DNA of 64,000 bases from Rhodococcus yunnanensis NBRC 103083 (GTDB taxonomy: Bacteria; Actinomycetota; Actinomycetes; Mycobacteriales; Mycobacteriaceae). A model generated the notes under the pieces. That model saw only the letters and a program-made list of their open reading frames with translations. It was not told where the DNA came from and made no database searches. Of this stretch, positions 24,245-33,200 are shown piece after piece. The stretch is taken from NCBI RefSeq assembly GCF_001895005.1, contig NZ_BCXH01000009.1, positions 124,001-188,000 on the forward strand, in the 5' to 3' direction. Each line of letters opens with the position of its first letter. Within the stretch, counting starts at the first letter, position 1. Position numbers and translations under genes: made by a program.

Positions 24245-25204
24245 ATGCCCGCCGTGACTGTCGACAACATCCTTTCCCTTCCCCGAATCCCGTTGCCCGA
24301 CGCGTCGGCGACCCCTCGGCCGGTCAAGACCGTCACCACGGCACCGACCGGCTACGAGGGCGAAGGATTCCCGGTTCGCCGTGCTTTCGCAGGCATCGAC
24401 CTGCCTGCTCTCGACCCGTTCATCCACATGGATCAGATGGGCGAGGTGAATTACGCGCCGGGCGAGCCCAAAGGCACTCCGTGGCATCCGCACCGCGGGT
24501 TCGAGACCGTCACGTACATGATCGACGGGATCATGGAACACCAGGATTCGCACGGTGGCGGCGGCATCATCAGTGGCGGCGACACACAGTGGATGACGGC
24601 CGGAGCCGGAATCCTGCACATCGAGGCTCCGCCGGAGCATCTCGTGCAGTCGGGCGGACTGTTCCACGGTGTGCAACTGTGGGTCAACCTGCCACGCGAC
24701 AACAAGTTGGCATCGCCGCGCTACCAGGACATCACCGGGAACAAGGTGGCGTTGCTGTCGAGCGACGACGGCGGGGCGCTCGTGCGCGTCATCGCAGGCG
24801 AGGTCGCCGGCCATCACGGCCCTGGCTCGACCTACACCCCGATCGCACTCGCGCACGCCACCGTCGCACCGGGAGCATCGGTGTCACTGCCGTGGAACCG
24901 GGACTTCAATGCCCTCGTGTACGTCCTCGCCGGTGCGGGAACGGTCGGCGCCGACCGCCGTCCGATCCACATGGGGCAGACGGCTCTGTTCGGCCGCGGC
25001 GACACCATCGAGTTCACGGCGTCGGATGCACCCGATTCACGCAGTGAGTCGTTGGAGGTCTTCGTGCTCGGCGGCAAGCCGATTCGTGAGCCCGTCGCCA
25101 TGGCGGGGCCGTTCGTCATGAACACCAAATCCGAGGTGCTCCAGGCGTTCGAGGACTACCAGGCCGGCCGGTTCGGTGTGGCTGCGCCGCCCGTGCACGA
25201 GTAG
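24245..25204 (+). CDS. Pirin-family cupin protein
   Basis: A 319-residue bicupin. The N-terminal cupin has HMDQMG, the metal-ligand motif HPHRGFETVTYMIDG (two His near residues 76-78), EHQDSHG and the fourth ligand region GILHIEAPPE. Pirins are iron proteins; some are quercetin dioxygenases and others are redox sensors. ATG 24245 has AAGGAG 8 bases upstream. It is divergent from a PPOX flavoprotein, and the shared palindrome suggests a redox- or phenol-responsive pair. Confidence 0.87.
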   Translation: MPAVTVDNILSLPRIPLPDASATPRPVKTVTTAPTGYEGEGFPVRRAFAGIDLPALDPFIHMDQMGEVNYAPGEPKGTPWHPHRGFETVTYMIDGIMEHQDSHGGGGIISGGDTQWMTAGAGILHIEAPPEHLVQSGGLFHGVQLWVNLPRDNKLASPRYQDITGNKVALLSSDDGGALVRVIAGEVAGHHGPGSTYTPIALAHATVAPGASVSLPWNRDFNALVYVLAGAGTVGADRRPIHMGQTALFGRGDTIEFTASDAPDSRSESLEVFVLGGKPIREPVAMAGPFVMNTKSEVLQAFEDYQAGRFGVAAPPVHE

Positions 25205-25214
25205 CGGCCGGCTC

Positions 25215-26621
25215 TCACTCCGCGCTCACGGGCGCCAGCCGCCCCACGGCGCGCATCGGCAGATCCAGCCACGTCGGCCGGTTGCGCGCCTCGTACACCG
25301 CCTCGTAGACGGCCTTGTCCAGCTCGTATGCGCTGAGCAGGGCCGCTTCGTTGCGCGGATCCGTCCCGGACACCTCGGCGTATCCCTGACAGAAGGCCGC
25401 CGAGTTCCGCGCCGCCCACCCCGATGCGCGGGCATAGGTCTCCTCGGTGACATCCGGGTCGCCGAGCAGAAGGTGATGCGCCGCGTAATCGAACGACCGC
25501 AGCATTCCAGCGATGTCGCGTAGCGGACTGTCCATCTGCCGACGTTCTTCGAGCGGCTTGGCCGGCTCTCCTTCGAAGTCGATCAACAACCACGTCGACG
25601 GCGTCCGCAGAACCTGCCCCAGATGCAGATCGCCGTGGATGCGCTGGACCGTCGTCGTACCGGCGCTCTCCGCCCGGGCGATCAGCTCCCGCGCGGCAGG
25701 TAGATGGTCTGTCAGCGCCGGGACCACCGCTGCGGCACTCTCGACACGTTCGACGATCTCGTCGACGGCCTCCGACGCCGCAGCACGCTCTGCAGTGCCC
25801 AGTTGCCCCGCCAGATCTGCGTGCACGTGCGCGACCGCGGCACCGAGCTCGCGTGCCTCGTCGGCGAAGTCCGAATCCATGTCCTCGGGCGGGCGATCGG
25901 ATGCCAACAGGTCGCGCACACTCGCCAACGCCGTGGTCCATCCCTCGGCGGAGTTCGCCGCGAAGTCCTGTGCCATGCCGAGCATCGAGAGTCGGCCGCC
26001 ACTGCCGGTCTCCATCCACGCTCGCAGCGGAGCGACGTACGTACACCCCGTCTCCGCGAGGGCACGGTGAAGCTCGATGTCCGGATTGACGCCGACGGCG
26101 ACCTGCCGAAACAGCTTGAGCAGCAGCGCTTCACCCAGAATCACCGACGTGTTCGACTGCTCGGCACCCAGCACTCGCCCGGCCATACCCGCGTCGACAC
26201 CTGCCCCGGGGACAGTGCGGAAGTCGATCGAACCGATCGACCCTGCCGAGGCCAACGCGTCCGAATACATCGCGATGATCTCGGGATCACGCAAACCGTC
26301 GTAGACGAAGAGACTGCCGGGAAGCGGTACCTGCCACGGCAGCAGCTCCTCGACCGGTTCGGCGCGGACCCCGAGGGGCACCTGATACTGCTGGACGAGG
26401 CCACCGGCAAGTTCGACGTCGACGAGCAGGTGCACGGCATCGACTCCGTGGCGCGACCCGAGATGCACCCGACTCGCAGCACTCACTCCGAGTACAGCAG
26501 AACCCTTCGCCGCGAACCACCTCTGCTGCGGAAGCCAGGAAACCAGCGCCACCTCCAGCAGTGCCGTTTCAGGGAGTGCCGTTTCACGAGATTCGGCATT
26601 GACGTCCGCACTGTCGGTCAT
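25215..26621 (-). CDS. mak: Maltokinase (Mak/Pep2 type)
   Basis: A 468-residue protein of the aminoglycoside-phosphotransferase-like maltokinase family, which makes maltose 1-phosphate from maltose and ATP for the GlgE alpha-glucan pathway. It has the N-terminal cap WLPQQRWFAAKG typical of Mak, the Brenner-type catalytic loop RIHGDLHLGQVL near residue 340 and the metal-binding segment LLIDFEGEPAKPLEERR near 360. ATG 26621 was chosen; the frame extends to 26702. In relatives mak usually follows treS, but treS is not adjacent here and pirin genes lie on both sides. Confidence 0.88.
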   Translation of the reverse strand: MTDSADVNAESRETALPETALLEVALVSWLPQQRWFAAKGSAVLGVSAASRVHLGSRHGVDAVHLLVDVELAGGLVQQYQVPLGVRAEPVEELLPWQVPLPGSLFVYDGLRDPEIIAMYSDALASAGSIGSIDFRTVPGAGVDAGMAGRVLGAEQSNTSVILGEALLLKLFRQVAVGVNPDIELHRALAETGCTYVAPLRAWMETGSGGRLSMLGMAQDFAANSAEGWTTALASVRDLLASDRPPEDMDSDFADEARELGAAVAHVHADLAGQLGTAERAAASEAVDEIVERVESAAAVVPALTDHLPAARELIARAESAGTTTVQRIHGDLHLGQVLRTPSTWLLIDFEGEPAKPLEERRQMDSPLRDIAGMLRSFDYAAHHLLLGDPDVTEETYARASGWAARNSAAFCQGYAEVSGTDPRNEAALLSAYELDKAVYEAVYEARNRPTWLDLPMRAVGRLAPVSAE

Positions 26622-26806
26622 ATCGAGTTCTCTCGCCTCCGCATGTCGCCGCGTCCGATTGACTGTATCCACCCAGCAACTCTTCTCGCTCGGTGAGCAC
26701 ACGTCCGTCTACCCGAAACTGTTCGTCTCACACCTCGTGGTCATTCGTCGCGCGAAAGTTATACGACCCTCTGCGTCCCGCACGGGCGCCTCGTTAGAGT
26801 GGAGCC

Positions 26807-27568
26807 ATGCCCCCTCCCATTCCTCACGTATATATCCACCGGGCGGGCGATCGTCTGAAAACCCGTGTGGCGTGGCTCGACTCGAAGCATTCGTTCTCCT
26901 TCGGCCAGCACTACGATCCGGACAACACCCACCACGGCCTGCTGCTCGTCAACAACGACGACATCGTCGCTCCTGGGCAGGGTTTCGACTCGCATCCACA
27001 TCGCGACATGGAAATAGTGACGTGGGTCATGAAGGGGTCACTGGTCCATCAGGATTCGATCGGACACTCCGGCGTCATCTATCCCGGTCTTGCGCAGCGT
27101 ATGAGCGCAGGCCGAGGAATCATGCATTCGGAGAAGAACGATTCGTGGCGCATGACGGGCGAAACACACCACGAGCCGGTCCGATTCGTCCAGATGTGGG
27201 TCATGCCGGACACTCCCGGAATCGACCCGGGGTACGAGCAACTCGAGATCGACGACGAATTGCTGCGCGGCGGACTGGTTCCCGTCGCGTCGGGCATGAA
27301 AAAACATGCAGGGCAGTCCGCGATCTCCATCTCTCAGAAGTCGGCGGCCCTGCACGCGGCACGATTGCAACCCGGTCGCCCGATAACCGTTCCGGAAGCG
27401 CCCTACGTGCATGTTTTCGTGGCCGAAGGGACCGTGCAGATGGAAGGCGTCGGCGAACTCTACGAGGGCGACGCCGTCAGACTCAGTTACTCTGGTGGAC
27501 AACGCATCCAGTCCTCCGAGCCCGCCGAGGTACTGATCTGGGAGATGCACGCGCGGCTGGGGCAATGA
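26807..27568 (+). CDS. Pirin-family cupin protein (YhhW type)
   Basis: A 253-residue pirin with FSFGQHYDPDN at the start of the barrel, metal ligands in FDSHPHRDMEIVTWV (near residues 58-60) and GRGIMHSEKND, and a second degenerate cupin. It is shorter than the other pirin in the window and closer to the YhhW group with quercetinase activity. ATG 26807 has GTGGAG about 6 bases ahead. It is divergent from mak across a 185-base gap in which I see no clear operator. Confidence 0.85.
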   Translation: MPPPIPHVYIHRAGDRLKTRVAWLDSKHSFSFGQHYDPDNTHHGLLLVNNDDIVAPGQGFDSHPHRDMEIVTWVMKGSLVHQDSIGHSGVIYPGLAQRMSAGRGIMHSEKNDSWRMTGETHHEPVRFVQMWVMPDTPGIDPGYEQLEIDDELLRGGLVPVASGMKKHAGQSAISISQKSAALHAARLQPGRPITVPEAPYVHVFVAEGTVQMEGVGELYEGDAVRLSYSGGQRIQSSEPAEVLIWEMHARLGQ

Positions 27569-27679
27569 CCAGCCGCGTTCCACCGCGACATCGATCATGA
27601 TTCGCGATCGAGCACTACGACGTCCCCCGCTGGCCTAAGCTTCGAGCACTGGTCACCGCACGCATCGGAGGGGTCCGCC

Positions 27680-28378
27680 GTGTCAGACAAGCCGCCGTCA
27701 GAACAGCCGCCGGAACAGCCGTCGGATCAGCCACGCCAGAACCAACCGCCCCAGAACCCACCGCCCCAGAACCCACCGCCAGGGAACCAACCGCCCCAGG
27801 ATCCGCAGGGCGGTTATCCCCCTGGTCAGACTCCTCCGGGTCAGTATCCCCCGGCTGGTCAGTACGCACAGCCCGGTGGATACCCGCCCCCCGGTCAGTA
27901 CCAGAGTCCCGGTCAGTACCAAAGTCCCGGTCAATACCAAGCTCCTGGTCAGTACCAGGCCCAGAACGCCACGCCTCCGAACACCGCGCCCCAGAACACC
28001 GCGCCCCAGAACACCGCCGGGATCATTGCGCTGGTTCTGGCTATTCTGGCGTTCCTGACGAGTTGGACGATCGTCGGCGGGATCATTCTCGGGCTGCTGG
28101 CGGTGGTGTTGGGTTTCGTCGGTAGGTCGAAGTACAAGAAGGGTGCGGCCACCAACGGGACGGTCGCGCTCGTCGCGATCATTCTGGGGTTCATCGCGGC
28201 GATACTGTCGATCGTGCTGGTCGTCATCGGGATCGGGATCTTCGCCAATTCGGGTGGCAAGGATTTCACCGACTGCATCAGCAAGGCGGGCACCAACCAG
28301 CGTGAACAGCAGCGATGCGGTGAGGAATTCAAGCGTGACATCGAGGACCGGTACTCGATCACGATCGACCCGACGTGA
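27680..28378 (+). CDS. Pro/Gln-rich membrane protein (DUF4190-like)
   Basis: A 232-residue protein. Residues 1-110 are low-complexity Pro/Gln/Asn with repeated GQYQSP/APGQYQ units. Two hydrophobic segments follow (about 113-140 and 152-180, GIIALVLAILAFLTSW and VALVAIILGFIAAILSIVLV), typical of DUF4190. A short C-terminal tail has two cysteines (DCIS, QRCGEEF). GTG 27680 has GGAGG 8 bases upstream. The Pro-rich tail is probably cytoplasmic and may bind partners; no function is known. Confidence 0.78.
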   Translation: MSDKPPSEQPPEQPSDQPRQNQPPQNPPPQNPPPGNQPPQDPQGGYPPGQTPPGQYPPAGQYAQPGGYPPPGQYQSPGQYQSPGQYQAPGQYQAQNATPPNTAPQNTAPQNTAGIIALVLAILAFLTSWTIVGGIILGLLAVVLGFVGRSKYKKGAATNGTVALVAIILGFIAAILSIVLVVIGIGIFANSGGKDFTDCISKAGTNQREQQRCGEEFKRDIEDRYSITIDPT

Positions 28379-28451
28379 ACCGGTCCGACTCCCAGCTCGT
28401 TCACAGGTTTGTCCCAGCTTCACCGGAGGGAGCTGCAGCAGCATCGTCGGT

Positions 28452-29459
28452 ATGAACAAAGATGTCGAACGCAGCCGCTCGCGAGTCAGCCGTAGGCGGG
28501 CGATGGCCCTGGGCGGCGGCGTGAGCCTCGCCGGGCTGGTCGCCGCCTGCACCGGCAATTCGAACTCCACCTCCAGCACCGCCGCAACAAGCACAGCCGC
28601 ATCGAGTACAGCCACATCGAGTACAGCCACGGGCTCCGGCGACGCGTTCACCGCACTGTTGAACGAAGCCCCTCAATGCTTGATGACGACGGAGGAGACC
28701 CAGGGCCCGTACTGGTTCGACGTCGATTCCATCCGTAGCGACATCCGTGAAGACCGCCCGGGCACCACGTTCGAGCTCGCTCTACGCGTACAGGACCTGA
28801 ACAACTGTGCTGCCGACGGCACCGCCAACGTGATCGGCAACGCCGTCGTCGAGATCTGGCACTGCGATGCAGGCGGGGTCTACTCCGGCTTCGAATCCGG
28901 CTCGACGGCCGCGGACATCGGCGGCGGCGGCGCTCCCGGCGGCATGGGCACACCTCCCGAAGGCGGCATGGGCATGCCTCCCGAAGGCGGGATGGGCACG
29001 CCTCCCGAAGGCGGTCCCGGTGGACAGGGCGGGATGGACGGAATGGGCGGGATGGACGGGATGGGCGCGTCGGGTGAGACGTCGGACGGTTCGTACAGCT
29101 CCGGTGACTCCGAATCGGCCACCACGGACGATGGAACCTACCTGCGCGGCGCGCAGACGACCGACGCCAACGGAATCGCCAAGTTCACCACTGTCTTCCC
29201 CGGCTGGTACGTCGGCCGCACCACACACATCCACCTCAAGGTGCACATCGACAAGAAGACGGTGCTCACCTCGCAGCTCTTCTTCGACGACGCCGTCAAG
29301 GCCGAGATCTATGCGACGTCCCCGTATTCGGATCACGCGGGCTGGGAGTCGAACACCCAGAACTCGAACGACAGCATCTACGACGACACCGGCCTCGTCA
29401 GCGTGCGCACGAGCACCGACGGATACATCGGGGCCGTCAACCTCGGCGTCTCGGTCTAG
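28452..29459 (+). CDS. Exported intradiol ring-cleavage dioxygenase
   Basis: A 335-residue secreted protein. It has a twin-arginine-like N-terminus (SRRRAMALGGG) and a lipobox-like LVAAC near residue 34, followed by a Ser/Thr/Ala linker. The dioxygenase core has the Fe(III) ligands in IWHCDAGGVYSGF (Tyr), FPGWYVGRTTHIH (Tyr, His) and LKVH (His). Between the first Tyr and the second half lies a Gly/Met/Pro-rich insertion with three GGMGTPPE-type repeats (about residues 160-205). Exported intradiol enzymes of this type occur in many actinobacteria; the aromatic substrate is unknown. ATG 28452 has no close ribosome site. Confidence 0.85.
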   Translation: MNKDVERSRSRVSRRRAMALGGGVSLAGLVAACTGNSNSTSSTAATSTAASSTATSSTATGSGDAFTALLNEAPQCLMTTEETQGPYWFDVDSIRSDIREDRPGTTFELALRVQDLNNCAADGTANVIGNAVVEIWHCDAGGVYSGFESGSTAADIGGGGAPGGMGTPPEGGMGMPPEGGMGTPPEGGPGGQGGMDGMGGMDGMGASGETSDGSYSSGDSESATTDDGTYLRGAQTTDANGIAKFTTVFPGWYVGRTTHIHLKVHIDKKTVLTSQLFFDDAVKAEIYATSPYSDHAGWESNTQNSNDSIYDDTGLVSVRTSTDGYIGAVNLGVSV

Positions 29460-29466
29460 CCCAGAA

Positions 29467-30618
29467 CTACTGCACCGCGGCGACGACCACCTGGTTGCCG
29501 CCGCGGTGTTTTGCCTCGTACATGGCCACGTCCGCCCGGCGGATCAGATGCGTCACCGTCGTCACGCTGTCGTTCCGGACAACACTGTCGTTCCGGATGG
29601 CACTGTCGTCCCGGATGGCACTCTCCCCCTTCGTGACACGTGCGCCGCTCGTGCCGGGGGCGGAGGCGACGCCGATGCTGACGGTGAGTGGGGAGTCGTC
29701 GTGCGAGGCGTACAGGCGTTTGCGAAGCCATTCGGCCACCGAGGCCGCCTGCTCGGCGGGCATTCGTGCCACGACGGCGAACTCCTCACCTCCCGTGCGT
29801 GCAACGAGGACGTCGTCGATCCGCAACCGGTGAGCGATCAGCCGAAGAGCGCGGTCGCCGCCCTCGTGCCCGAATCGATCGTTGATCTGTTTGAATCGAT
29901 CGACGTCGATGACCATGACGCTCACCGGTGAATCGTCCACCAGGAACCGCGGCAACTCGTCGTCGAGGCCGCGCCTGTTGTGCAATCCCGTCAACGGATC
30001 GAACATCGCTCCATGTGCGTCGATACGCAGATTGAGCAACACCGACTGCAAGAACACCGGTGTCGAGAACATCACCGGCAGAAACACCACGAGCTGGGAC
30101 CATGTGAGTCCGTGATCTTCCGACGGCGAATGGAGGATGAGTGCGAGCAGGGTCGTGACGGTCACCGCCGACCAGGCGAGATGCGCGACGAGCACTCTCG
30201 GACCATGGAAGACCTGCACGTAGACGCCGGTCGTCGCGAGCAGTACGCATCCGGGGAACGACACTTCGATCGACCCGTAGGACAGCAGCGCCAACGTCGT
30301 TCCGATGTCGGCGTACACCACGAACAGCAGGCTTTGCCGCTCGCTCGGCCACGGCCCTCTCAGCCAGAGCGCTCCGACCAGGAACGCCGACGTGGCGCCG
30401 ACGAAGATTACGAGCGTACTCAGTTGCGATCTCGGCGGCACGAACGTCAGGTAGGCGGTGACCGCGGCCAGCCCGTAACAGAAGCAGCTGATTCCGACGC
30501 CGACACGGTAGGCCGACAGGGCGCCGTGGGATTCGAAGTAGCGAACCATCCAGCTGTACCCGGCGGGCTGGTGCCACCATCTGCGCAGAAACGTCACATC
30601 GTGCGCCTTCCACGCCAT
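29467..30618 (-). CDS. Membrane diguanylate cyclase (GGDEF)
   Basis: A 383-residue protein with about six hydrophobic segments (residues 35-190) followed by a GGDEF domain from DPLTGLHNRRGL. The active-site motif is TGGEEF near residue 295, so it should make c-di-GMP from two GTP. No canonical RxxD inhibitory site stands five residues before the motif. Near residues 335-355 a DDSAIRNDSVVRNDSV stretch is encoded by three 18-bp repeats (29567-29620) and is an in-frame expansion inside the domain. Start ATG 30618. Confidence 0.88.
   Translation of the reverse strand: MAWKAHDVTFLRRWWHQPAGYSWMVRYFESHGALSAYRVGVGISCFCYGLAAVTAYLTFVPPRSQLSTLVIFVGATSAFLVGALWLRGPWPSERQSLLFVVYADIGTTLALLSYGSIEVSFPGCVLLATTGVYVQVFHGPRVLVAHLAWSAVTVTTLLALILHSPSEDHGLTWSQLVVFLPVMFSTPVFLQSVLLNLRIDAHGAMFDPLTGLHNRRGLDDELPRFLVDDSPVSVMVIDVDRFKQINDRFGHEGGDRALRLIAHRLRIDDVLVARTGGEEFAVVARMPAEQAASVAEWLRKRLYASHDDSPLTVSIGVASAPGTSGARVTKGESAIRDDSAIRNDSVVRNDSVTTVTHLIRRADVAMYEAKHRGGNQVVVAAVQ
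29567..29620. repeat. 18-bp in-frame tandem repeat inside the GGDEF gene
   Basis: CTGTCGTTCCGGATGGCA occurs three times with three changes in the first copy and one in the last, encoding SxxRND/SAIRDD-type hexapeptides. Confidence 0.88.
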
Positions 30619-30684
30619 CCAACTTCGACTTCGGCCCGTTCGACGAGCAGACCGTGTGGTCGCTTTGACCGACTCTACCGCCCG

Positions 30685-32274
30685 TCACCCACGTAGGTCC
30701 CGCTGACGGAACATCGATGTTCCCGCTGTGAGTGCAACCAGTGCCACCGCGGTGAGCCACACCAGCGATGTCACCGAAACCTGTCCGCCTGGCAGGTGCG
30801 GCAGATGCGTGAACGGGGACAGATCGAGAACGGGCTGCGGGAGTCCGATCACCGTGCCGACCTGCCCGAGCAGTACGCACGCGGCAAGTACCGCCCACGC
30901 AGCGCTCGTCCAGCGGGGAATCGCCCCGAACAACAGGACGGTCACCCCGGCAAGCACCCACACCGCGGGTAGCTGACTCAGTGCGCCGCCGAGTACGCCC
31001 GGCAGCACCGAACCGAGATCTCCGACGCCGAGGCCGTAGGTAATTCCCGTCGCGAAGCCCACTACCAGCATCGCGACAGCCGAGCCCACGAGCGCGTACA
31101 GCAGGTGCGTCGAGAGCCAGCGAATCCGTCCGACGCTTCCGGCGAGTATCGACTCGGCGCGCAAGCTCTCCTCCTCGGTGTGCGCACGAAGAACCGCGGA
31201 GATCGCATACGCGGCAGCGCCGATTCCGAGAATGCCGATCACCGTCGCGACGAAGGACGCGGTGATCGACGACGTGCCACCGAATCTCGCGAGAGCGTCG
31301 GTGATCGCCTGACTCTCGCCCAACTGCCCGCTGACACCGTCCGCCGCACTTCCCAGCACCAGCCCGAACAACCCGAGCCCGACGGTCCACGCGATCAGCG
31401 GCCCGCGTTGCTGCCGCCACGCCAGTGAAAACACACCGCTGAGCGAGAACACACCACCGGGCGAGGCGCCTGCGGGGCCCAGCCTGTCGGCCACGAGGCC
31501 GCCGCCGAGGTCGCGTGCACCTGCAAGGGCGAAGGACACCGCGATCGTCGACGCGGCCGCGACGAGAAGCGGCGCCGCAACCCACCATCGCTCGCCGGCG
31601 AAGGGCCGGATCTGTGCCGCCCACCCGATCGGCGAGAACCAGGACAGTGTCCCCGAACCTGCATCGCCGACCGCTCGCAGTGCGAACGCCGCCGCGAGAA
31701 CCGACAGCGAGTAACCACGCGCGAGGCGGGCGCTCGACCCGATCTGCGCGGCGACGGCGGCAACGCCGGCGAACACGGCCCCGGACATGCCGATCGCCAG
31801 CCCGAAGGCGACACTGCCCGCGACTGCGAAGCCTGTGGCCACCAAGGACACCGCAGCGATCACCCCGGTTGCGGACACTGCGCCGACCGCGACGAGCAGG
31901 GCCGCCGCGAGTCCCGCATGACGTCCGACGGCCGTCGACCCCATCAGTTCGGTCCGACCTGCGTCCTCCTCGGCGCGGCTGTGCCGAATGACGGTCAGAA
32001 TTGCCGCAAGCGGGGTCAACGTCAGCAGCAGTCCTGCGCGCCACGTCACGAGGGCACCGAGATCACTTCCGAAGATCGGGCCCACCATCGCCAACTCGGC
32101 AGGCGCGCGCAGTGTCGCCTCGTAGAAGACCTGCCGATCTGCCGCCGTCGGATACAGGCCCTCGAAACTGACCGCGTACAGCAGAGGCACCAGCCCGACG
32201 ACCAGAATCCACAACGGCGCAACGATGCGATCCCTGCGGATGCAGAGCCGCACGAGACCCCAAATTCCGGTCAT
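30685..32274 (-). CDS. ABC transporter permease (ABC-2, antibiotic-exporter type)
   Basis: A 529-residue membrane protein with about 12 hydrophobic segments arranged as two similar halves, like the tetronasin-resistance/polyketide exporter permeases. Polar marks include [15 protein letters not shown] after the third segment and its partner [15 protein letters not shown] in the second half, the coupling loop of this family. ATG 32274 overlaps the ATPase stop by four bases, so the two proteins are made together as a drug or lipid exporter. Confidence 0.85.
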   Translation of the reverse strand: MTGIWGLVRLCIRRDRIVAPLWILVVGLVPLLYAVSFEGLYPTAADRQVFYEATLRAPAELAMVGPIFGSDLGALVTWRAGLLLTLTPLAAILTVIRHSRAEEDAGRTELMGSTAVGRHAGLAAALLVAVGAVSATGVIAAVSLVATGFAVAGSVAFGLAIGMSGAVFAGVAAVAAQIGSSARLARGYSLSVLAAAFALRAVGDAGSGTLSWFSPIGWAAQIRPFAGERWWVAAPLLVAAASTIAVSFALAGARDLGGGLVADRLGPAGASPGGVFSLSGVFSLAWRQQRGPLIAWTVGLGLFGLVLGSAADGVSGQLGESQAITDALARFGGTSSITASFVATVIGILGIGAAAYAISAVLRAHTEEESLRAESILAGSVGRIRWLSTHLLYALVGSAVAMLVVGFATGITYGLGVGDLGSVLPGVLGGALSQLPAVWVLAGVTVLLFGAIPRWTSAAWAVLAACVLLGQVGTVIGLPQPVLDLSPFTHLPHLPGGQVSVTSLVWLTAVALVALTAGTSMFRQRDLRG

Positions 32275-33152
32275 GACCCGGTTCCGTAGTACCGAAGGAA
32301 CAGGTCTTCGAGAGTCGGCGGTGAACTGGTCAGATTGGTGATTCCGGCGTCGGCGAGCACGTGCATCAGCGTCGGCAGATCGCCAGCTTCGACGCGGCAG
32401 CCGACCGTGTTGCCGTCGACCGACACGTTCGTCACTCCCGGCAGCGAGGTGAGGTCGGCGGGGACTCGCTGCACCTCGGCCGTGACGGTCGTGTGCGTCA
32501 GGTGCCGCATGTCGGTGAGCGAGCCGCTGTCCACGGTTCTGCCGTCACGGATGATCGTGACGCGCTCGCACAGTTTCTCGACCTCGGACAGGATGTGCGA
32601 CGACAGCAGCACCGTCGCACCCCGGGCCGACGCCTCGGCGACACAGTCGTCGAACACCTTCTCCATCAGCGGATCCAACCCGGATGTCGGCTCGTCGAGA
32701 AGGAGCAATTCTGCGTTCGACGAGAATGCCGCGACGAGAGCAACCTTCTGCCGATTCCCCTTCGAGTAGGTTCGCGCCTTCTTCCGCGGATCGAGCGCGA
32801 ACTTCCCGATCAGCTCGGCGCGCCTGGACGCGTCGATACTGCCGCGCATGCGGCCGAGGAGATCGATGACCTCACCCCCGGTGAGCGACGGCCAGAGTGT
32901 GACGTCGCCCGGCACGTAGGCGAGGCGACGATGCAGTGCGACCGCGTCGGTCCACGGGTCGCCGCCGAGAAGTTCGACACGGCCGGAACTCGCCTTGACC
33001 AGACCGAGCAACACCCTGATCGTGGTGGACTTGCCTGCCCCGTTCGGTCCGAGAAATCCGTGAACCTCACCCTGCTCGACGTGCAGTTCGAGGCCATCGA
33101 GTGCACGGACGTCGCCGAAATTCTTCTGCAGTGCGCTGACGTGTACGACCAT
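32271..33152 (-). CDS. ABC transporter ATP-binding protein
   Basis: A 293-residue ATPase with GPNGAGKST (Walker A, residues 34-42), [13 protein letters not shown] (Walker B) and SSHIL (H-loop). The signature motif reads YSKGNRQK rather than LSGGQ, as is usual in the DrrA/tetronasin exporter group. A C-terminal domain of about 80 residues follows. It partners the permease encoded next. The gene is divergent from the M13 peptidase across only 48 bases, so the promoters must overlap. Confidence 0.88.
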   Translation of the reverse strand: MVVHVSALQKNFGDVRALDGLELHVEQGEVHGFLGPNGAGKSTTIRVLLGLVKASSGRVELLGGDPWTDAVALHRRLAYVPGDVTLWPSLTGGEVIDLLGRMRGSIDASRRAELIGKFALDPRKKARTYSKGNRQKVALVAAFSSNAELLLLDEPTSGLDPLMEKVFDDCVAEASARGATVLLSSHILSEVEKLCERVTIIRDGRTVDSGSLTDMRHLTHTTVTAEVQRVPADLTSLPGVTNVSVDGNTVGCRVEAGDLPTLMHVLADAGITNLTSSPPTLEDLFLRYYGTGS

Positions 33153-33200
33153 GGCGGGCTCCTGAGTCGAGAAGACCAGTTCCTGGAAGAAAGTGTAAAG

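Noticed and set aside
32361-33200. Upstream extension of the M13 peptidase frame
   Set aside because: It lies opposite the ABC ATPase gene, and the family N-terminus begins close to 33201.
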